Source of the DNA: Treponema sp.
GTDB taxonomy: Bacteria; Spirochaetota; Spirochaetia; Treponematales; Treponemataceae
Direction of reading: 5' to 3'
Length of the DNA stretch: 8,482 nt
NCBI GenBank assembly: GCA_017622055.1
Contig: JAGARY010000020.1
Coordinates: 1-8,482, forward strand
In this document: positions 1 through 5,464 of the stretch, piece after piece
Layout of the letters: the number at the start of each line of letters is the position of its first letter
Position numbering within the stretch: position 1 is the first letter of the stretch
The notes under the pieces: model-generated
Databases searched by the model: none
What the model was told of the DNA's origin: nothing
Seen by the model: only the letters and a program-made list of their open reading frames with translations
Made by a program: the position numbers and the translations under genes

Positions 1-923
1 CCCACAGTACCTGCTCGGATTGTCCGTCCGTCCCGGTCTTTTGCACCTGACTGAACTTCTACTTTTACCCAGTTGCTGTTTATACCGTCTATGTTTTCTG
101 CTTTTCCCAGTTCAAGGATTTTTACTTTTGTGCCAGCGGACATTACTGTTAGAACCTCTGATGTTGTGGCTTCGCCAGAGCGGAGTTTGAGGTTTTCGGA
201 AACTGTCATTGTTTTGTTTGGGACGACGTTGGTTGAAGGAGTTGCTTTTGCAGTTTGAACTGTAACGGCTTTTTTGCTTCCATCGTAGTCGCATGAACCG
301 TCGGCATGGCGAGGCCAGGTGACTTTGTAAAGATCGCATTTATTAGTTGTAATAAGATTTTCTACTTGTTTGTAGGTTTCATCCGAGACCTTACAAAAAC
401 TATAAAAAAAATGTTTAGAATCCTCTTGATTAAAATAAATATTTAAATAATCACCTTCAAATACAAAAATAAATATAAAATTATTAAATTCGCGAACTGG
501 ATTCCAGTTTATTGGACAAATAGAATCTGTTTGTTTATTAAAATCAGTATATTCTGAGCCTGAAAAAATAATTTTATTATTTTTAATTTCTAAATCATAT
601 ATTATAAAAACATGATCTTTTCCTATTATTATTCTTTTCTGATTTTGTGAACTTGAATAATATACTTTTATTTCATCCATTGTAAAAATTGATTCCCAAT
701 TTATTATTCTATCTCCATCCATGTCTGAAACAGAAAAATCTTTGTAAACATCAGAATAATTATGAATTGTATCTTTGTTTTGTGATTTTAGAACATTCAA
801 TAAAAAGGGATATATGTATTTCTCATTATCAAATTTTTTTACAATATTTGAGAAATCATTTTGTGGAAACACTGCAAATAAAAATAATAAATAATATAAC
901 AAAAATAGAATTTTCTTTTTCAT
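1..923 (-). CDS. Secreted SH3-domain protein, C-terminus cut by window edge
   Basis: An uninterrupted reading frame of 307 codons runs from ATG at 923 off the left edge. The start is supported by AAGGA about 7 nt upstream. Residues 1-20 form a signal peptide (MKKK, then a Leu/Phe-rich core, then FAVFPQ); there is no lipobox Cys. Residues about 21-195 are AT-rich, Asn/Lys/Phe/Ile-rich and of no family I recognise. A linker (VTWPRHADGSCDYDGSKK, about residues 203-220) leads into a bacterial SH3 domain from about residue 240, with TVSENLKLRSG, then VLTVMSAGTKVKILELG, then NWVKVEV. The linker and SH3 resemble a treponemal family I know from memory, in which the SH3 normally ends in a W-FGGYL-like segment just beyond this window, often followed by a C-terminal membrane helix. 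SH3b domains usually bind peptidoglycan or peptides, so an envelope role is inferred. DNA encoding the second half is clearly GC-richer than the first. Confidence 0.85.
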   Translation of the reverse strand, partial: MKKKILFLLYYLLFLFAVFPQNDFSNIVKKFDNEKYIYPFLLNVLKSQNKDTIHNYSDVYKDFSVSDMDGDRIINWESIFTMDEIKVYYSSSQNQKRIIIGKDHVFIIYDLEIKNNKIIFSGSEYTDFNKQTDSICPINWNPVREFNNFIFIFVFEGDYLNIYFNQEDSKHFFYSFCKVSDETYKQVENLITTNKCDLYKVTWPRHADGSCDYDGSKKAVTVQTAKATPSTNVVPNKTMTVSENLKLRSGEATTSEVLTVMSAGTKVKILELGKAENIDGINSNWVKVEVQSGAKDRDGRTIRAGTV

Positions 924-924
924 G

Positions 925-1077
925 CTATTTCCTTCTTATAACATTGTCTTTTCGATTAATATCATTATGAAAAAATGGATTATTTAATTCTTTTAATATA
1001 TAAGTTGATTTTCCCCATATACAATCATCTCCAGTTCTTGTAACTAGATTATGAATATCGTTATCTATATAACAAAA
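925..1077 (-). pseudogene. C-terminal remnant of an upstream gene
   Basis: Fifty open codons lie between an in-frame TAA (1078-1080) and a TAG (925-927). The peptide looks like ordinary protein, with DDCIWGKSTYILKELNNPFF in its middle, and its AT-rich codon use matches the neighbouring SH3 gene. There is no ATG near its beginning and further in-frame stops lie upstream, so it is read as the tail of a decayed gene. Its TAG is separated by one base from the ATG at 923, a spacing typical of translationally coupled genes. This suggests that a complete gene once stood here. Family unknown. It could instead be chance open sequence in AT-rich DNA. Confidence 0.45.
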
Positions 1078-1086
1078 TTATTTAAA

Positions 1087-1133
1087 TGTCACGTTCTTGT
1101 CAAAAATGTCACTTCGTTATGTCACCTTGTCAC
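1087..1133. repeat. Cluster of TGTCAC hexamers
   Basis: TGTCAC occurs at 1087, 1107, 1120 and 1128, with a TGTCA at 1098, all in the same orientation and spaced 8-13 bp. A further copy lies at 1226 inside the 11-bp palindrome AGGTGTCACCT (1223-1233). Irregular spacing argues against a simple tandem repeat. Regularly oriented hexamers could be a protein-binding array or a decayed repeat. No function can be assigned. Confidence 0.5.
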
Positions 1134-1273
1134 TTCCATTTTCATGTTTGAGATTCTTTCCCCCCGTGCCCCCAAGAGCGGCTGGCGCCTTATTTTTTTA
1201 TTATCAAATAATGCATAGATAAAGGTGTCACCTCCAAGTAATTTTCGCCGTAAATCGTAGCAATCAATTCACT
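1134..1273. other. Non-coding gap with a GC-rich island
   Basis: No gene is seen here. At 1160-1190 there is an abrupt GC-rich patch, two C-runs (6 and 5) separated by GTG and followed by GAGCGGCTGGCGCC, set in otherwise AT-rich DNA. The T-rich stretch at 1190-1200 directly after it could resemble the end of a terminator on the plus strand, but the GGC/GCC stem is too short to call. The patch looks like the remnant of a foreign or repeated element. Confidence 0.4.
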
Positions 1274-1393
1274 CGTCATTGCGAGAGCAACACGGCAATC
1301 CATTTTATCCGTCATTGCGAGCGTAGCGAAACAATCCAGTGCATGCACATTTCCTTCTCTGGATTGCTTCGTCGCTTCGCTTCTCGCAATGAC
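1274..1393. repeat. Palindromic intergenic repeat (GTCATTGCGAG class)
   Basis: Three copies of the core are present: a diverged direct copy at 1274-1301, a copy at 1310-1336, and an inverted copy ending at 1393. The last two form a large hairpin. Arms share GTCATTGCGAG at the outside and CAATCCAG at the inside, around a loop containing TGCATGCA; the right arm is about 6 nt longer. Such sequences are widespread intergenic palindromes in bacteria. The hairpin abuts the stop codon of the upstream transporter gene, so on the minus strand it would sit at the 3' end of that mRNA, where it may terminate or stabilise it (inferred). Confidence 0.8.
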
Positions 1394-1858
1394 TCACTCA
1401 TTTATAATTATTCCTATTGCTTTTGTCTTATCATAGGCTTTTTTAAAACTTAGCAAAATTAAACTTGGAAGCAAAACAACACCCATCTTAAGTCCGACTC
1501 TCCCCCCACGGATTTTCCAAGCTTTTTTAAGTTCATCCCACATTTCAAAAATCATGGGAATAAAAGTTAAAAACAAAAAAATTGTGGTTGTAAAAAGATT
1601 TGGGCCTCTAAAAATAAAATCAATTGCAGATTTTATTTGCAAAGTAGAAAAAATTGTAAAAAAAAGTCCTGTAAAAAACATAACAACAAAATATTTACAA
1701 AACATTACCGCAATTGATTTATTCAAAAAAGTCACTTTTAAAGATTCAAAAAGCCCCAACTGCAAATTACTAATAAAACTAAAAAGATAAAACAAAATTG
1801 CGTAATAAAAAATGGGAATTAAATATTTTAAAATGCTCTTTAATTTTTCAAAAAACAT
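1394..1858 (-). CDS. ECF transporter transmembrane (T) component, BioN/EcfT-like
   Basis: This 154-residue, very hydrophobic protein has membrane segments at about residues 13-32, 49-70 and 88-106, plus a further one near 124-138. In ECF transporters the T subunit couples ATP hydrolysis to the tilting of the substrate-binding subunit. The Arg-Gly coupling motif is visible as AWKIRGG at 113-119. The second motif expected about 30 residues later appears as AYDKTKAIG (141-149), with Ile where the family usually has Arg. The protein is short for the family (usually about 200-260). The start has AAGG 7 nt upstream. It lies 15 bp behind the ATPase gene and last in the bioY operon, which makes a BioN role likely. 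Its stop touches the palindromic repeat at 1393, so slight C-terminal trimming by that element is possible. Confidence 0.8.
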   Translation of the reverse strand: MFFEKLKSILKYLIPIFYYAILFYLFSFISNLQLGLFESLKVTFLNKSIAVMFCKYFVVMFFTGLFFTIFSTLQIKSAIDFIFRGPNLFTTTIFLFLTFIPMIFEMWDELKKAWKIRGGRVGLKMGVVLLPSLILLSFKKAYDKTKAIGIIINE

Positions 1859-1873
1859 ATTCTAACCTTTTTT

Positions 1874-2608
1874 TTACCAAATTAAATCTTCTATTTTTGA
1901 ATAATTGCAAATTGGATTTTTTAAATTCCACTGTTCCAAATCTTGCAATAGGCCATCTTTTGTAGTTCCGTCAAAAACAATTTTTCCTTTATGTAAAACA
2001 ATCATTTTATCTGCAAAAGCCAAACATTTTTCCAATTCATGGCTCAAAATGATTATTGTTTTTCCTTCGTTTTTAAGTTGTTCAATTAATTTGTTCAAAG
2101 ATTTTATGCTCAAAAAATCGAGATTTGCGTAAGGCTCATCTAAAACTAAAATTGGAAAATCCAAAGCCAACATACAAGCAATTGCAAGACGACGTTTTTC
2201 GCCACCAGACAAAAATCGGCAATTGTAAGAAGATTTTTCAAAAAGCCCAACTTTTTCTAATGCATCTTCTGTTTTTTTGTTGATTTCTTCTTTTTTAAGT
2301 TTTTGATTTTTTAGCCCAAAGGCAACATCATCTTTTACAGTGTCCCCAAGAATTTGCGTTTCTGCTTCCTGAAAAACAATTCCAACTTTTCCAAAAACTT
2401 CTACAAAACCACTGTTACATTTTTCAAGTCCAGCAATAATCGACATTAAAAGACTTTTTCCAGAACCATTTTCCCCAGCCAAAACTGTGCATGTTCCTTT
2501 TTCAACTTCAAAAGAAACGTTATCAAGAGCAACATTTTTTTGAACAGTTTTTCCCGCCAAAAAATTAAAAGTCTTACAAACATTTTTTACAACAATTTTA
2601 TTATTCAT
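1874..2608 (-). CDS. ECF transporter ATPase (A) component, BioM/EcfA-like
   Basis: This is an ABC ATPase of 244 residues that powers the transporter formed with BioY and the T protein at the inner face of the membrane. Numbered from the ATG at 2608, it shows Walker A GENGSGKS (45-52), Q-loop Gln80 in GIVFQEAE, signature LSGGEKRR (133-140), Walker B ILVLDEP (153-159) with catalytic Glu158, D-loop ANLD and switch His190 in ILSHE. All key residues are present. The reading frame extends 9 codons further up to an ATG at 2635, but GAGGA lies at 2619-2623, in the right place for the ATG at 2608, and alignment with the family favours that start. A 377-bp gap of repeats separates it from bioY, unusual for an operon; the T gene follows 15 bp downstream. 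Confidence 0.9.
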   Translation of the reverse strand: MNNKIVVKNVCKTFNFLAGKTVQKNVALDNVSFEVEKGTCTVLAGENGSGKSLLMSIIAGLEKCNSGFVEVFGKVGIVFQEAETQILGDTVKDDVAFGLKNQKLKKEEINKKTEDALEKVGLFEKSSYNCRFLSGGEKRRLAIACMLALDFPILVLDEPYANLDFLSIKSLNKLIEQLKNEGKTIIILSHELEKCLAFADKMIVLHKGKIVFDGTTKDGLLQDLEQWNLKNPICNYSKIEDLIW

Positions 2609-2639
2609 AAATAAAAAATCCTCAATATCATACAAAACA

Positions 2640-2770
2640 CGTCATTGCGTGCGAAGCGAAGCAATCCCTCCCACTCATGTCATTGCGAGCGTAGCGCGGC
2701 AGTCCAGTGTTCAAGTTTACGCTTTGAAAATAGATTGCCACGTCGTCCTATACGGACTCCTCGCAATGAC
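2640..2770. repeat. Palindromic repeat, tandem unit 1
   Basis: This 131-bp unit is made of a half-copy (2640-2667) followed by an inverted-repeat element (2679-2770) with outer arms GTCATTGCGAG and CTCGCAATGAC. Inside is a small hairpin, GTCCTATACGGAC. It belongs to the same class as the element at 1274-1393. The unit recurs 141 bp downstream. Confidence 0.9.
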
Positions 2771-2780
2771 AAAACACATT

Positions 2781-2911
2781 CGTCACTGCGAGCGTAGCGA
2801 AGCAATTCCTCCCACTCACGTCACTGCGAGCGTAGCGCGGCAGTCCAGTGTTCAAGTTTACGCTTTGAAAATAGATTGCCACGTCGTCCTATACGGACTC
2901 CTCGCAATGAC
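2781..2911. repeat. Palindromic repeat, tandem unit 2
   Basis: This is the same 131-bp unit shifted by 141 bp with no indels. The six differences I count all fall in the first 44 bp; the last 87 bp (2684-2770 against 2825-2911) are identical. Degenerate outer-arm fragments follow at about 2935-2946 (TTCGCAATGAC) and 2970-2981 (CTCGCAATAAC), so more copies or partial duplications once existed. The whole 2609-2985 gap contains nothing else that I can recognise. Confidence 0.9.
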
Positions 2912-2985
2912 AGCATATAAATATTTATTTGACTCTTCGCAATGACAAGATGCAAATATTTATCTATTTCCTCGCAATAACATTT

Positions 2986-3597
2986 TTATTCCGCAAAATA
3001 AAACGCAACACTTGGGCGCAATTTTTTTACAAAAAAGATGCACAAACAAATCTTTATAAAATCCCCTGGTAAAAATGGCAAAACGCTAGCAGAAAATGCG
3101 TAATTCAACACAGAAAAAAAATTACTTCCGTTAATTCCATCAGTAACAACAGAAACTGCATTTGTTTTTACAATCCAATGGCAAAACCACAAAACTCCAG
3201 GTACATAAATCAAAAAAAATCCAATTATAATGCCAAAAATTAATCTTAAATTCCAAAAAGTCCCAGATTTACAAACATCACATTTTCCAACAACAAAACT
3301 TGTAAAAAATGCGCCAAAAACATATCCCAAAATAAAACCGCCAGTGGGACCAAGCAAAACAGGAATGCCCCCTACACCACCGGAAAAAACTGGGAATCCC
3401 AAAGCCCCAACAACAACAAACAAAACTGTGGGTAAAAATCCCAAAATACCACCAAACAATGCTGCAATCAAAATGCAAAACATATTTTGAAAAGCAAGAG
3501 GAACAATTCCAAAAGGAATTTTTATGATGCAACTAAAACAAATCAAAGCAGCGCCAAGAGCCACAAAAGAAGATTTTAATACGGTATTATTTTTCAT
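2986..3597 (-). CDS. bioY: BioY, biotin-binding S component of an ECF transporter
   Basis: This 203-residue integral membrane protein binds biotin outside and delivers it through the ECF module. BioY hallmarks are clear: an N-terminal ALGAALICF helix with PLAFQNMF (33-40), then LFGGILGFLP, GALGFPVFSGGVGG (64-77), LLGPTGGFILGYVFG (81-95), and near the end VLPFLPGDFIKICL (172-185), the family's conserved Pro-Gly-Asp-x-x-Lys segment. About six membrane helices are expected, and the length is normal. It starts 12 bp after the ruvB stop and has no evident Shine-Dalgarno; the gap instead holds the palindrome TTTGTACAAA. Translation may depend on coupling to ruvB. The ATPase and T genes follow on the same strand after a repeat block, completing a dedicated biotin importer. 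Whether the organism makes biotin cannot be told here. Confidence 0.93.
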   Translation of the reverse strand: MKNNTVLKSSFVALGAALICFSCIIKIPFGIVPLAFQNMFCILIAALFGGILGFLPTVLFVVVGALGFPVFSGGVGGIPVLLGPTGGFILGYVFGAFFTSFVVGKCDVCKSGTFWNLRLIFGIIIGFFLIYVPGVLWFCHWIVKTNAVSVVTDGINGSNFFSVLNYAFSASVLPFLPGDFIKICLCIFFVKKLRPSVAFYFAE

Positions 3598-3609
3598 TTT
3601 TTGTACAAA

Positions 3610-4752
3610 TTATTCAAAAAGACTTTGCTGCCCGTTTGCTGTGTCAGCCCCTGCCCCAGACGAAGAACCAGTTCCCGAGTTTCCGCCAGAACAACGGTTT
3701 TCAAGCCCTAAATGCAAATACGCTTTTTCTGTTACCATTCTTCCACGAGGAGTTCTTTGCAAAAGTCCACACTGAATCAAATATGGTTCGTAATAATCTT
3801 CCAAAGTGTCCATACTTTCTCCAATACTAATTGCCAAAGTTTCTGCCCCAACAGGTCCGCCACCAAAATTATTAATAATAGAAAGCAAAATGTCGCGATC
3901 AGCTTTTTCCAAACCAAGATTGTCAATTTCAAGGCGTTTTAATCCTGCTTCCACAATTTCTTTTGAAATTACATCTTTTCCTGCAACTTGAGTAAAATCT
4001 CGCATACGACGCAAAACTCTGTTTGCCACACGAGGAGTTCCTCGCGAACATTGAGCCATTAAAAGGGCTGCATCATCAGCAACGCCAACATTCAAAATAT
4101 TTGCAGAACGCTTAATAATTTTTGCCAATTCTTCTGCAGAATAAAATTCAAACCGTGGAATAATTCCAAAACGGCTTCTAAGAGGACTAGAAACGCTTCC
4201 CGCTTTTGTAGTTGCCCCAATCAATGTAAAAGGCGGCAACGGAATTCTTACAGTGCGAGCCGCAGCCCCCTGCCCAATAATCCAGTCAAGTTCAAAATCT
4301 TCCATTGCAATGTAAAGCATTTCTTCAATGGCTGGTTTTAGGCGGTGAATTTCATCAATAAAAAAAACAGTTCGTTCTGTAATTGTAGAAAGAATTCCAG
4401 CCAAATCTTTAGGCTTATCTAAAGCAGGAGCCGAAGTAACTTTAAAATCAACCCCAAGTTCGTTTGCAGTAATTTGGGCCAAAGTTGTTTTTCCAAGCCC
4501 CGGTGGACCAATAAGCAAAACGTGATCCAAAGGTTCTTGTCTTTCGCGGGCAGCCTGAATAAAAGTAGAAAGATTATTTTTTACAGTAGTTTGTCCTAAA
4601 AAATCATTTAACTTTTTTGGACGCAAAGAAGAATCAGAATCTTCAAAGCCATCAGAAATATCTGCCCTTACAATGTGAGAAAAATCTTTATATTCATTTG
4701 AAGCATTACCAACATTCATAGAATTATCAAAATTATTAAAATCTTTTGCCAT
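3610..4752 (-). CDS. ruvB: Holliday junction branch-migration helicase RuvB
   Basis: RuvB is the hexameric AAA+ motor that, loaded by RuvA, pulls DNA through the Holliday junction. Residues 43-64 (LRPKKLNDFLGQTTVK) open the core. Walker A is GPPGLGKTT (82-90), Walker B FFIDE (130-134), sensor 1 GATTKAG (179-185), arginine-finger segment SPLRSRFG (189-196), and RGTPRVANRVLRR (238-250) is the sensor 2 region. The winged-helix DNA-binding domain follows, with GGGPVGAETLA and TPRGRMVTEKAYLHLGL (334-350). At 380 residues it is longer than the usual 330-350. It has an Asp/Asn-rich leader of roughly 35 residues and a Gly/Ser/Ala tail (351-380) ending QQSLFE. A weak GGGA lies 8 nt before the ATG. The gaps are 15 bp to ruvA and 12 bp to bioY, so co-transcription is likely. 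Confidence 0.97.
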   Translation of the reverse strand: MAKDFNNFDNSMNVGNASNEYKDFSHIVRADISDGFEDSDSSLRPKKLNDFLGQTTVKNNLSTFIQAARERQEPLDHVLLIGPPGLGKTTLAQITANELGVDFKVTSAPALDKPKDLAGILSTITERTVFFIDEIHRLKPAIEEMLYIAMEDFELDWIIGQGAAARTVRIPLPPFTLIGATTKAGSVSSPLRSRFGIIPRFEFYSAEELAKIIKRSANILNVGVADDAALLMAQCSRGTPRVANRVLRRMRDFTQVAGKDVISKEIVEAGLKRLEIDNLGLEKADRDILLSIINNFGGGPVGAETLAISIGESMDTLEDYYEPYLIQCGLLQRTPRGRMVTEKAYLHLGLENRCSGGNSGTGSSSGAGADTANGQQSLFE

Positions 4753-4767
4753 AAAAAAATCCCAAAA

Positions 4768-5385
4768 CTACGCCAGTTCCACAATTACACGTCTAAACAA
4801 AATATCTTCTTTTTCTTTTTGACTTTTACTTGCAAAATCCTTGTCGCCCTTCAAAACTTCAACAAGTTGCAAAACCTTTTGTTCAACAAGTTTTTTGTCG
4901 TATCCCATACTAGAAAGAGAAACAATAACATCAGAAAAAGGCGCCGCATTCCCTGCATCTGCAATAACACGCACACTAGAAGACAAAGTAAGTTTTCCCT
5001 TCAACGCCAAAAGCATTTTCCCAGCAGTTTTTTTACCAACACCAGGAATTTTTTCTAGCATTTCCAAATCACCATTTTCCAAAACTTCAGTCAAACGCCC
5101 AGAACTAACAGAACTCATAATTTTTACCGCTCCCTTAGCCCCAATTCCGTCAACTTTCAACAAATCAAAAAACAACGTGCGCTCTTCTGCCGACGCAAAA
5201 CCATACAACGCCATAGAAACATCAGTATGCTGAAGCCAAGTAAAAACTTTTGCCTCGCTGCCCACAGTTCCAAACATATCAAGATTTGAATCAGGAACAC
5301 AAATATCCCACTCAATTCCATTGTTTTCTATAAGAAGTTGCTTCGGAAATTTCCCTGTAATAATGCCAGAAATTGAATTAAACAT
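4768..5385 (-). CDS. ruvA: Holliday junction-binding protein RuvA
   Basis: RuvA forms a tetramer that holds the Holliday junction in a square-planar form and recruits RuvB. It has 205 residues, normal for the family. Domain I is the OB-fold (1-64, ISGIITGK and later ALYGF). Domain II has two helix-hairpin-helix motifs, LLKVDGIGAKGAVKIM (75-90) and LEKIPGVGKKTAGKML (110-125). Domain III (about 148-205, FSDVIVSLSSMGYDKK) contacts RuvB. In the acidic-pin loop the pair known as Glu-Asp in E. coli appears by my alignment as Asp-Val (D55), so only one acid remains. The start matches E. coli RuvA exactly in position. No Shine-Dalgarno precedes it; instead a promoter ends 6 nt before the ATG, suggesting a leaderless message. 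Confidence 0.97.
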   Translation of the reverse strand: MFNSISGIITGKFPKQLLIENNGIEWDICVPDSNLDMFGTVGSEAKVFTWLQHTDVSMALYGFASAEERTLFFDLLKVDGIGAKGAVKIMSSVSSGRLTEVLENGDLEMLEKIPGVGKKTAGKMLLALKGKLTLSSSVRVIADAGNAAPFSDVIVSLSSMGYDKKLVEQKVLQLVEVLKGDKDFASKSQKEKEDILFRRVIVELA

Positions 5386-5391
5386 ACAAAA

Positions 5392-5420
5392 ATTATAGTA
5401 GAAAATTGATTTTTAGTTAA
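5392..5420 (-). promoter_or_regulatory. Probable promoter of ruvA(B-bioY), leaderless
   Basis: On the minus strand there is a -35 TTAACT (5415-5420, 4 of 6 matches to TTGACA), a spacer of exactly 17 bp, and a perfect -10 TATAAT (5392-5397). Six bases (TTTTGT) separate the -10 from the ruvA ATG, so transcription would begin at or within a base or two of the A of ATG. The absence of any GGAG-like site before ruvA agrees with this. Confidence 0.65.
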
Positions 5421-5464
5421 GATAGATAAATATGGAGTGCCTTTTGACGCAAATAAATCATAAA

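Noticed and set aside
689..970. Plus-strand open frame of 93 codons over the start of the SH3 gene
   Set aside because: It is antisense to a frame with a signal peptide and ribosome-binding site; its composition is that expected of AT-rich antisense DNA.
1554..1790. Plus-strand Lys-rich open frame over the T-component gene
   Set aside because: It is the antisense shadow of a hydrophobic membrane protein (Phe/Leu codons read backwards give Lys/Glu).
2609..2635. Longer start for the ECF ATPase (ATG at 2635)
   Set aside because: It has no ribosome-binding site and abuts the repeat, whereas GAGGA is correctly placed for the ATG at 2608.
2627..2655. Promoter for the ECF ATPase partly supplied by the repeat (TTCGCA, 17 bp, TATGAT, minus strand)
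   Set aside because: The hexamers fit moderately, but the start would fall at about 2620, inside the gene's ribosome-binding site, so the two signals conflict. Left as a curiosity.
2649..2945. Plus-strand open frame of 98 codons with an internal 47-residue repeat (HCERSEAI, ASVARQS)
   Set aside because: It is the translation of two palindromic repeat units whose 141-bp period is divisible by three. Such peptides are well-known false genes, and no ribosome-binding site or independent coding signal is present.
2609..2985. CRISPR array or a biotin-responsive riboswitch in the repeat block
   Set aside because: The units are large imperfect palindromes rather than short repeats with distinct spacers, and no known riboswitch fold is recognisable.
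3600..3609. TTTGTACAAA palindrome between ruvB and bioY as an operator
   Set aside because: A single 10-bp palindrome in AT-rich DNA; it does not match the known long BirA operator form, and no second site is seen.
4841..5233. Plus-strand open frame of 130 codons opposite ruvA
   Set aside because: RuvA on the other strand is unambiguous over its whole length; this frame has no recognisable domain or ribosome-binding site.
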